From the NCBI RefSeq assembly GCF_003335105.1, contig NZ_QFWQ01000006.1, positions 434,001 through 498,000 on the forward strand: DNA of 64,000 bases, in the 5' to 3' direction. The notes under the pieces were generated by a model. It saw only the letters and a list, made by a program, of their open reading frames with translations. It did no database searches and was not told where the DNA came from. The stretch is from Rhodanobacter denitrificans. GTDB taxonomy: Bacteria > Pseudomonadota > Gammaproteobacteria > Xanthomonadales > Rhodanobacteraceae. Of this stretch, positions 46,782 to 58,356 are shown one piece after another. The position numbers and the translations under genes are program-made. Positions within the stretch are counted from its first letter, which is position 1; every line of letters starts with the position of its first letter.

Positions 46782-47264
46782 TCAGTCCGGGTCGGACGAG
46801 GGGGGATCAGCGGTTTCGGCGAAGGATGCCAGTTCGAGGAACAGTGCCCGCAATTCGGGGTCTGTGAAGGATGCGGCGGCTGCCCTGAGGTGGGTGGCCG
46901 CGGCAGGCGAAAGCGGTTTCGACCGATCCGGCGGCGTTGCGACCGGTGGTTGGGGGGCCACTTTCACGGTGACTGAACTGGCGCGTATGCCGATGGCATG
47001 CGCGGCGGCAAGGATCTGCGTCTGCATCAAGCGCAGGCGTGATGCCCAGCCCGGTGAAGACACCAGGAAGACGAGGCGGTCGTTGCGCAGGTCGGCGAAT
47101 CTGGCCTGCTCGCGCAACGGCGAGGGCAACGTCTGGCGCAGTGCGCGGTCCAGCGCTTCCAGCGCGCCGGCCTTTCGGGCCAGCGTCGCGAAGGAGCCGC
47201 ATTCGGCGAGGGGCTTCGGCCCGTTGCCGGCGCGGCGGGAAGTGGCCGGGGTGGCGCGTTGCAT
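46782..47264 (-). CDS. dciA: DciA-family (DUF721) helicase-loader protein
   Basis: A 160-residue DUF721 protein, the family now called DciA, which loads or stimulates the replicative helicase DnaB in bacteria without DnaC or DnaI. It shows ALEALDRALRQTLPSPLREQARFADLRNDRLVFLVSSPGWASRLRLMQTQIL, the KH-like core. The tail (about 110-160) is less conserved. The ATG at 47264 (MQRATPATS) is better than a TTG 11 codons upstream that overlaps the divergent peptidase gene. Placement between lpxC and secA, next to an M23 peptidase, matches Pseudomonas. Confidence 0.85.
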   Translation of the reverse strand: MQRATPATSRRAGNGPKPLAECGSFATLARKAGALEALDRALRQTLPSPLREQARFADLRNDRLVFLVSSPGWASRLRLMQTQILAAAHAIGIRASSVTVKVAPQPPVATPPDRSKPLSPAAATHLRAAAASFTDPELRALFLELASFAETADPPSSDPD

Positions 47265-47291
47265 GGTGCCGGAATTCGATCGTGGAAAGTC

Positions 47292-48221
47292 ATGCAAATC
47301 ATACTCGTCTCACGTGCCGGAAAATTGCCGAAAACCCTCGACCTGGCCGACCGGCGCCTGCGCTGGAAGCTGCTGGCGACGGTCTCGGCGGCAGTGCTTG
47401 GCTGCATGGGTACCGGGGTGGCGCTGGCGTTGCTGCTGGCCAGTCCGCGTGACCGCGCGCTGGCGGACATCCACGACATGCAGCGGCAGATCCGGCAGCA
47501 GAACACCCAGTTGGCCGGCGTGCGTCAGGACGCCCATCGCGACCTCGACGCGCTGGCCGTGAAGCTCGGACAACTGCAGGCCCAGTCGACCCGGCTGAAC
47601 GCGCTCGGCGAGAGGCTGGCCGAGGTCGGCAAGCTCGATGACGGCGAGTTCAACTTCGACCAGCAGCCGGCGGTCGGCGGCGTGGAGGACACCGCCGGGG
47701 TCGCCTATGCGCTGCCGCCGACGCTGGAAAGCAGCATCAACCAGCTGGCCGGCCAGTTCGACACCCAGCAGGCGCAGCTGTCAGCACTGCAGAGCCTGTT
47801 GCTGGACGCGAGGATCGAATCGAACCTCAAGCCGACCGGGATGCCGGTGCAGGGCTACATCTCCTCGTATTTCGGCGTACGTCCGGATCCCTTCGACGGC
47901 CGGTCGGCGCGGCACACCGGCATCGACATCGCCACCCCGTTCGGCACGCCGGTGCACGCCGTGGCCGAGGGCATGGTGACATTCGCCGGCCAGCGCAGCG
48001 GCTACGGCAACGTGGTCGAGATCGACCACGGCAATGGCTACATGACCCGCTATGCGCACAACAGCGCGCTGGATGTGCGCCCGGGCCAGCATGTGCAGGT
48101 GGGCGATGTGGTCGCCAAGGCCGGGTCCACCGGTCGTTCCACCGGCTCGCACGTGCATTTCGAGGTCTGGTACGACGGCCGCGTGGTCAATCCGCTGGCG
48201 TTCGTCCGCAACCGCCGCTGA
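47292..48221 (+). CDS. Membrane-anchored M23 family metallopeptidase
   Basis: A 309-residue periplasmic peptidase. One membrane helix at about 29-50 (LLATVSAAVLGCMGTGVALALLL) anchors it; a coiled coil follows (about 65-105), then the M23 LytM-type domain from about 190. Metal ligands are in HTGIDIA (H-x3-D) and HVHFEVWYDG (HxH). Such enzymes cut peptidoglycan cross-links; some LytM proteins only activate amidases. The start at 47292 has GGAA upstream and is divergent from dciA by 27 bases. Confidence 0.92.
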   Translation: MQIILVSRAGKLPKTLDLADRRLRWKLLATVSAAVLGCMGTGVALALLLASPRDRALADIHDMQRQIRQQNTQLAGVRQDAHRDLDALAVKLGQLQAQSTRLNALGERLAEVGKLDDGEFNFDQQPAVGGVEDTAGVAYALPPTLESSINQLAGQFDTQQAQLSALQSLLLDARIESNLKPTGMPVQGYISSYFGVRPDPFDGRSARHTGIDIATPFGTPVHAVAEGMVTFAGQRSGYGNVVEIDHGNGYMTRYAHNSALDVRPGQHVQVGDVVAKAGSTGRSTGSHVHFEVWYDGRVVNPLAFVRNRR

Positions 48222-48331
48222 CGTCGTTCCCCAGCCGCGATATCCCTTGAATCCGGCCTCGGCCGGTACCATGCAGGGCGGGTCGGCATCTCCCCGTTCC
48301 CGCAGGATCCCTGTGCGGGCGGCGTCCCGAT

Positions 48332-48349
48332 GGCATGTAGTAACATGCC
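48332..48349. promoter_or_regulatory. Perfect palindrome in the secA leader
   Basis: GGCATGT-agta-ACATGCC, 7-base arms, 51 bases before the secA start. It could be an operator or a small leader hairpin. The 180-base gap also holds TTGAAT (48248-48253), a possible -35 box. No secM-like arrest gene is present. Confidence 0.35.
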
Positions 48350-48400
48350 CGATTGGCCCGTGCACATGGCGGGCGCCTTGTTCCCCAATCCGGAAGATCG

Positions 48401-51139
<2,739 letters not shown>

Positions 51140-51202
51140 GGACGGAATGGGTAGCGAGGAAGATGCCCCGCACTCCACGCAACCGCTCACTGCCCCGCCC
51201 AT

Positions 51203-51238
51203 AAAAAAAACGAGAGGCTGTGCCTCTCGTTTTTTTTA
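51203..51238. terminator. Bidirectional terminator after secA
   Basis: A perfect stem of eight A plus CGAGAGGC, pairing with GCCTCTCG plus eight T, with a 3-base loop. It lies 64 bases after secA and 73 bases after the apaH stop on the other strand. Confidence 0.95.
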
Positions 51239-51310
51239 TGTCGATCAGCGGTCAGCGGGATCTTCATCCGCCCCTCGCTTCTCACTCCACGTCACCCTCG
51301 CTCCGGGCGC

Positions 51311-52162
51311 TCAGTCTTCGCCGCCCGGCGGCCGCTTGCGGTGCGGTTCGGCATTGACGGTGAAATACCGGGGTTCCTCCCCGTCCAGCTGCAAGGCGGT
51401 GAGCTGCCCGCCCCACACGCAGCCGGTGTCGATCGCGTACACGCCACAACCGGCGAAGCGGCCCAGCGTGGACCAGTGACCGCAGACGATGCGGGTGTCG
51501 CGGCGGCGCATGCCGGGCACTTCGAACCACGGATACAACCCGGGCTTCTGCGTGCCGGGCATGCCCTTGGCCTCGAAGTCGATGCGGCCGTTGACGTCGC
51601 AGTAGCGCATCCGCGTCATCGTGTTGATGGTGGCGCGCTGGCGGTCGAGCCCCTGCAGTCGGCTCGACCACAGCGCCGGCCGGTTGCCGAACAGGTTGCG
51701 CAGCAGCCGCGGATGGCGCGGGCTGGCCAGCTCGTGCTCGACATCCTGCGCGGCGCGTTGCGCCTGCCGCAACGTCCACATCGGCGCCAGGCCGGCGTGC
51801 ACCATGGTCCAGTTCAGCTGTTCGTCGTGGTGCAGCAGCTTCTGCGAACGCAGCCACTCGAACAGCACGGATGCGTCGTCGGCGAACAGCACCTCGCGCA
51901 GTTCGGGATTCACCCGTGCCTGCGCATCGGGCCGGCGCTGGGCGATCGCCAGCAGGCTGAGGTCGTGGTTGCCCAGGGTGACCACGCTGTGTTCGCGCAG
52001 GCCGTGGATCAGCCGCAGCGTGTCCAGCGACTGGCCGCCGCGGTTGACCAGGTCGCCGCAGAACCACAGCCGATCCTGCGCCGGGTCGAAGCGCAACTTG
52101 TCGAGCAGGCGTTGCAGTTCGGGGTAGCAACCCTGCACGTCGCCGATCGCGTACGTAGCCAT
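51311..52162 (-). CDS. apaH: Diadenosine tetraphosphatase
   Basis: Splits Ap4A into two ADP and removes NpN caps from RNA. The 283-residue product begins MATYAIGDVQGCYPEL (GDxxG metal motif), then LWFCGDLVNRGGQSLDTL (GDxVxRG), TLGNHDLSLL (GNHD) and RIVCGHWSTLG, the calcineurin-like metallophosphatase set. Last gene of the lptD-surA-pdxA-rsmA-apaG-apaH series, 15 bases after apaG. Confidence 0.97.
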   Translation of the reverse strand: MATYAIGDVQGCYPELQRLLDKLRFDPAQDRLWFCGDLVNRGGQSLDTLRLIHGLREHSVVTLGNHDLSLLAIAQRRPDAQARVNPELREVLFADDASVLFEWLRSQKLLHHDEQLNWTMVHAGLAPMWTLRQAQRAAQDVEHELASPRHPRLLRNLFGNRPALWSSRLQGLDRQRATINTMTRMRYCDVNGRIDFEAKGMPGTQKPGLYPWFEVPGMRRRDTRIVCGHWSTLGRFAGCGVYAIDTGCVWGGQLTALQLDGEEPRYFTVNAEPHRKRPPGGED

Positions 52163-52177
52163 GTCAGCGCAGGACCA

Positions 52178-52561
52178 TCAATGCAGCGTACGCGGAATGG
52201 ACAGGGTGAAGGTCGGGATGGGCGCCTCGAACTCCGTGCCGTCGTCGGCCAGCATGCGGTAGCTGCCGCCCATGGTGCCCACCGGCGTCTCCAGCACCGC
52301 GCCGGAGGTGTACTCGAAATCGTCGCCGGGGCGCATCCACGGCTGTTCGCCGACCACTCCGTCGCCGGTGACTTCCTCCACCTTGCCATTGGCGTCGGTG
52401 ATCATCCAGTGGCGGCCGAGCAGGCGCGCGGGCATCTTGCCGGCATTGCGCAGGGTCACGGTGTAGGCGAAAACGTAGCGATTGTCGCCGGGCTTCGATT
52501 GGTCGGGGACGAAGCGGGTTTCGACCTGCACGTCGATCGTGTAGGAGGATTTTTCAGTCAT
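52178..52561 (-). CDS. apaG: ApaG protein
   Basis: A 127-residue FNIII-like domain protein found beside apaH in most gammaproteobacteria. It shows YTIDVQVETRFVPDQS, YVFAYTVTLRNAGKMPARLLGRHWMITDANG and GVVGEQPWMRPGDDFEYTSGA, with HPTFTLSIPRTLH-like end TFTLSIPRTLH. Its role is unclear; it is structurally a beta sandwich with a GxGxxG-like turn. The start is MTEKSSYTID at 52561. It lies 60 bases after rsmA. Confidence 0.95.
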   Translation of the reverse strand: MTEKSSYTIDVQVETRFVPDQSKPGDNRYVFAYTVTLRNAGKMPARLLGRHWMITDANGKVEEVTGDGVVGEQPWMRPGDDFEYTSGAVLETPVGTMGGSYRMLADDGTEFEAPIPTFTLSIPRTLH

Positions 52562-52621
52562 GCCCCGATTGTAAGGCCTGCCGCCGCGATTGGGGGTGGT
52601 AGCCGCCGCCGGCATGTGCCC

Positions 52622-53416
52622 TCACGGCGGGAGGTTGCGGCAAGCCTTGGCCAGCCGCACGAAGTCGGCCGGGGCTAGGGTTTCGGCGCGCGCCTTCGGA
52701 TCGACGTCGGCACGGCGGATCGCGTCGGCGTCGAGCACCTGCCTGAGCGCATTGGCCAGCGTCTTGCGGCGCTGCCCGAACGCGGCCTTGACCACGGCAT
52801 GGACCTGCTCGGGCGGCGCGTCGTGGAGCTCGTGCGCCGGCAGCGGCACGAGCCGCACCACCGCGGAGTCCACCTTCGGCGGCGGCCGGAACGCCTCCGG
52901 CGGCACGTCGAACAGCGGCTCGACCCGGCACGCCAGCTGCAGCATCACCGACAACCGGCCGTATACCTTGCTGCCCGGCGCGGCGGCCATGCGCTCGACC
53001 ACTTCCTTCTGCAGCATGAAGTGCATGTCCTGGATCGCCGCGGCATGTTCGACGCAGTGGAACAGGATCGGGCTGGAGATGTAATACGGCAGGTTGCCGG
53101 CAAGCCGCAGCCGCGGCACACCATGGCTGTGCGCCAGCGCGCCGAGATCCACCTTCAGCACGTCGGCGTGGATGATGTGCAGCTCGCCCACGCCGGCGGC
53201 GCGCGCCTGCAGGCCGGGGATCAGGTCGGTGTCCAGCTCGATCGCGGTGAGCGAGCCCGCCGCCGCCAGCAACGGCAAGGTCAGCGCGCCCTCGCCGGGA
53301 CCGATCTCGACCACGAAATCGCCGGGTCGGGGCGCCATCGCCGCGACGATGCGGTCGATATAGCGCCGGTCGTGCAGGAAGTGCTGGCCGAAGCTTTTCT
53401 TGGGGCGCGCGTTCAT
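52622..53416 (-). CDS. rsmA: 16S rRNA N6-dimethyladenosine transferase
   Basis: KsgA-type enzyme that dimethylates A1518 and A1519 near the 3' end of 16S rRNA. The 264-residue product has KKSFGQHFLHDRRYIDRIV, the SAM motif VVEIGPGEGALTLPLL, ELDTDL and the catalytic NLPYYISSPI (NLPY). The upstream frame to 53539 is not conserved-looking; MNARPKKSFGQ at 53416 is the start. It sits between pdxA and apaG. Confidence 0.97.
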   Translation of the reverse strand: MNARPKKSFGQHFLHDRRYIDRIVAAMAPRPGDFVVEIGPGEGALTLPLLAAAGSLTAIELDTDLIPGLQARAAGVGELHIIHADVLKVDLGALAHSHGVPRLRLAGNLPYYISSPILFHCVEHAAAIQDMHFMLQKEVVERMAAAPGSKVYGRLSVMLQLACRVEPLFDVPPEAFRPPPKVDSAVVRLVPLPAHELHDAPPEQVHAVVKAAFGQRRKTLANALRQVLDADAIRRADVDPKARAETLAPADFVRLAKACRNLPP

Positions 53417-53468
53417 GGGGCGAGGAACGAGTGGGGAGGAATGGGATGCGGGAAAAAACGGAGGCCGT

Positions 53469-54473
53469 TCACTCGTTGCCCGCTCCCATCGACTCGTCTC
53501 TGCGCCGCACCAGCGCGAGCGCCATGTTCGCCGCGGCAATCAGGCTGGCCGGATCGGCGCTGCCGCTGCCAGCCAGGTCCAGCGCGGTGCCGTGGTCGAC
53601 CGAAGTGCGGATGAACGGCAGGCCGAGGGTGAGGTTCACGGTGCGGTCGAAGGCTTCGCTCTTCAGTACTGGCAGCGCCTGGTCGTGGTACATCGCCAGC
53701 ACCGCGTCGTAGCGTGCGCGCTGGGCCGGCACGAAGGCGGTGTCGGCGGGCAGCGGCCCGAGCAGGTGCATGCCCTCGCGACGCAAGGCGTCGAGCGCCG
53801 GGATCACGGTGTCGATCTCCTCGTGGCCGAGGTGGCCGCCTTCGCCGGCGTGCGGGTTCAGGCCGAGTACCGCGATGCGCGGTTCGGCAACGCCGAACTT
53901 CGCACGCAGCTCGGCATGCACGATGCGCAGCGTGCGGGTCAGCGATGCCCGGGTGATCGACGCCGGCACCGCCGCCAGCGGCAGGTGGGTGGTAGCCAGG
54001 GCCACCCGCAATTCCGGACTGGCCAGCATCATCACCACGTCGGCCTGCGTGCGTTCGGCGAAGAACTCGGTGTGTCCGCTGAAGCGGATGCCGGCGTCGT
54101 TGATAGAGGCCTTCTGCAGCGGCGCGGTGACCACCGCATCGTAGCGGCCGGCCATGCAGCCATCGGCGGCCTCGGCCAGTGTGGCGAGCACGTGGCGGGC
54201 GTTGCGCGGGTCGGGCTGCCCGGGGACTTCGTCGACCGCCAGCGGGATGTGCCGCAGGCGCAACGTGCCGGGTCGGCGTGCGGGCTGCGTGCTGCCGTCG
54301 TCGTCGACCAGTTCGATGGCTACGCCGCAGCGCGACGCGGCTCGTTGCAGCAGGGCGCGGTCGGCCACGGCGACGAGGCTGGCCGCCAGCGGTGTGGCGG
54401 CCAGCCGGACCAGCAGTTCCGGGCCGACCCCCGCCGGTTCACCCGCGGTCAGTGCGAGTCGCGGCAGAGGCAT
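53469..54473 (-). CDS. pdxA: 4-hydroxythreonine-4-phosphate dehydrogenase
   Basis: NAD-dependent step of the DXP-dependent pyridoxal phosphate pathway. The 334-residue product begins LPRLALTAGEPAGVGPEL, then TAPLQKASINDAG, FSGHTEFFAERT, LGLNPHAGEGGHLGHEE (metal His/Asp), AMYHDQALPVLKS and LPFIRTSVDHGTALDLAG. The start is MPLPRLAL at 54473, 13 bases after the surA stop, so they are co-transcribed. Confidence 0.97.
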   Translation of the reverse strand: MPLPRLALTAGEPAGVGPELLVRLAATPLAASLVAVADRALLQRAASRCGVAIELVDDDGSTQPARRPGTLRLRHIPLAVDEVPGQPDPRNARHVLATLAEAADGCMAGRYDAVVTAPLQKASINDAGIRFSGHTEFFAERTQADVVMMLASPELRVALATTHLPLAAVPASITRASLTRTLRIVHAELRAKFGVAEPRIAVLGLNPHAGEGGHLGHEEIDTVIPALDALRREGMHLLGPLPADTAFVPAQRARYDAVLAMYHDQALPVLKSEAFDRTVNLTLGLPFIRTSVDHGTALDLAGSGSADPASLIAAANMALALVRRRDESMGAGNE

Positions 54474-54486
54474 GTCGTCCAATCGC

Positions 54487-55827
54487 TTAAGGTGCGCCGG
54501 CGCCGGCCTGGGTGTCCGCGGCGCGCAGCTCGGGTACCAGGATGTTGACATAGGCGCCGGAGCGCAGGTCGCGCAGGAAGTCGTCGTAGACCTGGTCGGA
54601 CTTGCGCGTGCCGATCGCCTGGCGTGCCTGATCGCGCGCGATCTGCACGGTCTGGTCGCTCTGGCGTTCGCCGAGTCGCTGCACGATGTGCCAGCCGGCG
54701 GAACTCTGGAACGGCTTCGACACCTCGTTGTCCTTCAGCTGGGCCAGCTGGCCGGCGATCGCCTCGCCCCACGACTGCGGCGGGAACCAGCCCATGTCTC
54801 CGCCAAGGTTGGCGGTGGTGTCGTCCTTGGAGTTTTCCTTCGCCAGGGCGGCGAAATCCTCGTGCTTGTCGACGATGCGGTGGTACAGGTCCTGCGCCTT
54901 CTGCTCGGCCTGCGCCGGCGACACCAGCTCGCTGGGCTTGATCAGGATCTGCCGCGCGTGCAGTTCGGTGACCATCTTGCGGCTGTTCTGCCGCTGGTCG
55001 ATCAGCTTGAGGATGTGGAAGCCGGTGGGGCCGCGCAGTGCCGGGCTGACGTCGCCGGGTTTCATCGTGGCGATGGTGTCGGCGAAGGCCGGCGGGATCT
55101 CGTCCATCCGGCGCCAGCCGAGGTCGCCGCCTTCCAGCGCGTCCTGTGCATCGGAGTAGCGGATCGCGGCGGCGTTGAAATCCATGCCGCCCTTGATCGC
55201 GGCCAGCGTCTGCTCGGCCTTGGCTTGGCTGGCCTGGATCGCGGCGGCGTCGGCGCCGCCCGGAATGCTGATCTGGATGTGCGCCAGGTGCACCTCGCCG
55301 GACTTGTAGGTCGGGCTGTGCAACAGGTTGTCGATTTCGCTGTCGGTGACCGAGACCGAATCCTGCACCACGCTCTGGTGCAGCCGCTGCACGGTGATCT
55401 GGTCGGCGATCTGATCGCGGAATGCGGCGTAGCTGCCGCCGCTGCGCTCCACTTCCGCGCGCAACTGCTCGGGGGTGAGCTGGTTCTGCTGCGCCACGCC
55501 CTGGATCGCCTGGTCGATGTCGGCGCTGGAGACGTGGATGCCCTGGTCCTGCGCCTTCTGCACCTGCAGCCGCATCAGCACCAGCCGGTTGAGCACCTGC
55601 TGCTGCAGCACGTTCATCGGCGGCAGCTGTTCGGCGTGGCCGGCGTACTGCTGCCGTACCGAGGCCACCGCGTCGTTCAGCTCGCTCTGCAGGATCACGT
55701 CGTCGTTGACCACGGCCACGATGCGGTCCAGCGACTGCCCGGCCTGCGCGGCGGGTGTCAGCAACTGGGCACGGGCGGGGAGCACGATCGCGAGCGCGAG
55801 CAGCAGGAATGCAATGGGTTGCTTCAT
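54487..55827 (-). CDS. surA: Periplasmic chaperone/prolyl isomerase SurA
   Basis: Chaperone for outer-membrane proteins including LptD, whose gene lies just upstream. The 446-residue product has a signal peptide (MKQPIAFLLLALAIVLPARAQ), an N-terminal chaperone domain with VNDDVILQSELNDAV, then two parvulin domains, with HLAHIQISIP and ELHARQILIKPSEL as their starts, and GGDLGWR and GGDMGWFPPQ motifs. The start is MKQPIAF at 55827. 34 bases separate it from lptD. Confidence 0.96.
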   Translation of the reverse strand: MKQPIAFLLLALAIVLPARAQLLTPAAQAGQSLDRIVAVVNDDVILQSELNDAVASVRQQYAGHAEQLPPMNVLQQQVLNRLVLMRLQVQKAQDQGIHVSSADIDQAIQGVAQQNQLTPEQLRAEVERSGGSYAAFRDQIADQITVQRLHQSVVQDSVSVTDSEIDNLLHSPTYKSGEVHLAHIQISIPGGADAAAIQASQAKAEQTLAAIKGGMDFNAAAIRYSDAQDALEGGDLGWRRMDEIPPAFADTIATMKPGDVSPALRGPTGFHILKLIDQRQNSRKMVTELHARQILIKPSELVSPAQAEQKAQDLYHRIVDKHEDFAALAKENSKDDTTANLGGDMGWFPPQSWGEAIAGQLAQLKDNEVSKPFQSSAGWHIVQRLGERQSDQTVQIARDQARQAIGTRKSDQVYDDFLRDLRSGAYVNILVPELRAADTQAGAGAP

Positions 55828-55861
55828 CGGTGGACAGCCTGGATCGCCGGGGCGAATGCGT

Positions 55862-58237
55862 TTATTGATAGCCGAGAATATCACGGCGCAGAAGTGGATC
55901 GATCTGGCCGCCGGTGGAGCCCAGCCCCTTGAAAACCACCTCGAACATCACCGCATTGTCGCGATGGTTGAGGTTGGTGGGCGCCGGGCCGAAGCCGTAG
56001 TAGTACTGGTTGACGTAGCTGCGACCGACCAGCCGCAGCGACACGCAGCAGCTGTCGTATTCCACGCCTGCCAGCGCATCGACGCTCTCGCGATCCTTCA
56101 CCGAGTAAGTCCATGCGCCCACCAGCCGCCAGCGTTCGGATACCGGGTAGACCAGCGATGCGCTGTATTGTTCCAGCAAGCCGCGGCGGAAGCGGTAGGA
56201 GAAGTTGAAGATGCCGTCGGTGCGTACCCGCCGCTGCAGTTCGACCGCCGCCATGTCGGTGAGACGGGTGTTCGGGTTCCACTGATAGGCCGTGTTCAGG
56301 CGCCAGCGGTCGTTGAGCTGCACGTCCAGCTGGGCCACGTAAGCCGAGTGGACCCAGTCGGTACCCAGCACCTTCTGCGGGCTGAAATAGTGGATCTGGC
56401 CGATGCTGGCCGACACCCGCTCGACACCGCCGTCGTCGAGCAGGCGGGTGCTGAGCGCCGCGGTGAGGTTGTTGGCGTCCATCTGGCGGTCGGCGCCGGA
56501 GAACTGGTTGGTCGAGAACAGCTGCCAGTAGTCGAACGACATCACGTTGGTGTCGAACAGCGGCAGGTTGTTCTGGTTGCGGTACGGCACGTACAGGTAG
56601 TACAGCCGCGGCTCCAGCGTCTGCGTGTAGCTGCTGCCGAACAGCGTGGTGCTGCGGTCGAACACCAGTCCGCTGTCGAGGCTGACGACCGGCAGCGCGC
56701 GGCTGGGCGACTTCTGGTCGAACGGCGAGGTGGCGCCGCCGCCGAGCCGCCCGCCATAGCCGTAATCGCGATAGTCGCTGTCCAGCTGGTAGGCGGTGTA
56801 GCGATAGGCCAGCCGCGGCCGCACGAACCAGGCGGAGGTGCCGAAAGTGGCGGCGAGGTAGGGGTAGAGGTCCTCGCGCTGGCCGCCGATGAAGCCGTTC
56901 TTGCGGAACGCCACCGCCGAGCTGTCCATGCCGACTTCCAGCCAGCGCGACAGCGGCACGTCCATGCCGAATCGCGCGTAGGGCAGCTGCTTGTAGGGCA
57001 GCACACTGTCGGTCACGAACGGGTTCAGGTTCTGGTAGATGGTGCCGCCGAAGGAGGCGTTCCACCACTTGCCGCCGCCCATGATCGCGGCGTTGGAATC
57101 CAGCATGTAGACCGCGGTGTGCGACAGGTTGTTGCCGAAGTCGTACAGGTAGCTCCCGTCCGAGGCGTGGTTGTACGAGCCGACGAACTGCCAGCCTTTC
57201 CACAGCTGTGTGTGGTCGGAGAACTGGACCAGATAGCGCGAGTCGCCCTGGGTGTCGGCCAGGCCGTCGTTCTTGCCGTGGTCCCTGGGCACGTACTCCG
57301 CGTTGAGCTGGCCGCCGGTGCCGGGCAGCAGGTAGCGGAACTCGCCGGCCAGCATCGCGCCGCGGTCGCTGTAGTAGCGCGGGTCCAGCGTGGCGTCGTA
57401 GTTCGGAGCCAGGTTCAGGTAGTACGGGGTGCTGATTTCGTAGCCGGAGCGGCTGCTGTGGCCGATGGTCGGGTAAAGGAACCCGCTCTTGCGCCGGTCG
57501 TCGACCGGAAAGCTGAAATACGGCAGGTACAGGAACGGCACGTTGCCGATCCGCATGGTGGCGTTGCGCGCCACGCCGACGCCGGTGTCCTTGTTGATGG
57601 TGATCGACCTGGCGCGGAATTCCCACAGGTGGTGGCCAACGTCGCAGGTGGAATACGTGGCCATCGAGTAACGGGTGTGCAGCGCGTCCAGCATGTGGCC
57701 CTGTTTGGCCGAGCCGTTGCCGCGCGCCTCGAGCAACTGGTAGCGCACGTCGTCGGCGATGCCGCGGCTCGCGTCTGTGTTGCCGCGCAGGTGCGAGGCC
57801 GCCAGCAGCTGGCTGGCCTCCTGGTAGCGCACGTTGCCGCGGGCGTCGTAGTCGGTGCTGCTGTCGTTGTAGTCGACGCGGTCGGCCTGCAGCAGCTGGT
57901 CGGCGCGCTGCAGCCGTACCTCGCCGGACAGGTGGTAGACCGACTGGTCCGAACTGTCCACGTGCTGCGCCTGCACCTGGGTCGGGCTGGTCTCGCGCAG
58001 GCTGCTGTCATTGCTCAGGGTGGGGTCGTAGAACTCGAGCAGCGCGTTGGGCCGGCACATCGCGTAATTGAGCGGGCGCCGTGCGCAATGGAACGAGCCC
58101 AGCGGGCAAGCCTGGTCGGCGCCCTGGTCCGTGCCGCCGGGGGCCGGGGTCCGGGCAGGGTTGGCGTCGGCCTGGCCGCCGATCAGGGCAAGCGCAGCAG
58201 CGACCGCGAGCAGGCGGCGTGGGGGTAGCTTGGGCAT
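55862..58237 (-). CDS. lptD: LPS-assembly protein LptD
   Basis: Outer-membrane beta-barrel that inserts lipopolysaccharide with LptE. The 791-residue product starts with a signal peptide (PPRRLLAVAAALALIGGQADA). The N-terminal OstA-type beta-jellyroll (about 80-200) contains SGEVRLQRADQLLQADRV and GNVRYQEASQ, and a long barrel of aromatic strands follows. Cysteine pairs for the inter-domain disulphides are visible (CPLGSFHCARR near the start, DSCCVSLRL near the end). It leads the series with surA, pdxA, rsmA, apaG and apaH. Confidence 0.96.
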   Translation of the reverse strand: MPKLPPRRLLAVAAALALIGGQADANPARTPAPGGTDQGADQACPLGSFHCARRPLNYAMCRPNALLEFYDPTLSNDSSLRETSPTQVQAQHVDSSDQSVYHLSGEVRLQRADQLLQADRVDYNDSSTDYDARGNVRYQEASQLLAASHLRGNTDASRGIADDVRYQLLEARGNGSAKQGHMLDALHTRYSMATYSTCDVGHHLWEFRARSITINKDTGVGVARNATMRIGNVPFLYLPYFSFPVDDRRKSGFLYPTIGHSSRSGYEISTPYYLNLAPNYDATLDPRYYSDRGAMLAGEFRYLLPGTGGQLNAEYVPRDHGKNDGLADTQGDSRYLVQFSDHTQLWKGWQFVGSYNHASDGSYLYDFGNNLSHTAVYMLDSNAAIMGGGKWWNASFGGTIYQNLNPFVTDSVLPYKQLPYARFGMDVPLSRWLEVGMDSSAVAFRKNGFIGGQREDLYPYLAATFGTSAWFVRPRLAYRYTAYQLDSDYRDYGYGGRLGGGATSPFDQKSPSRALPVVSLDSGLVFDRSTTLFGSSYTQTLEPRLYYLYVPYRNQNNLPLFDTNVMSFDYWQLFSTNQFSGADRQMDANNLTAALSTRLLDDGGVERVSASIGQIHYFSPQKVLGTDWVHSAYVAQLDVQLNDRWRLNTAYQWNPNTRLTDMAAVELQRRVRTDGIFNFSYRFRRGLLEQYSASLVYPVSERWRLVGAWTYSVKDRESVDALAGVEYDSCCVSLRLVGRSYVNQYYYGFGPAPTNLNHRDNAVMFEVVFKGLGSTGGQIDPLLRRDILGYQ

Positions 58238-58356
58238 CGCGGGAAATCTGCCGGCTTCGAAGGCTCGTTAAGCTAGCAGAAAGACCCCGTCGGCGGCAGG
58301 TAAACGTTGGCCCGGGCAGGGGCGGGATTCAGTCTGGAGCGGCCTGACCAGGCACT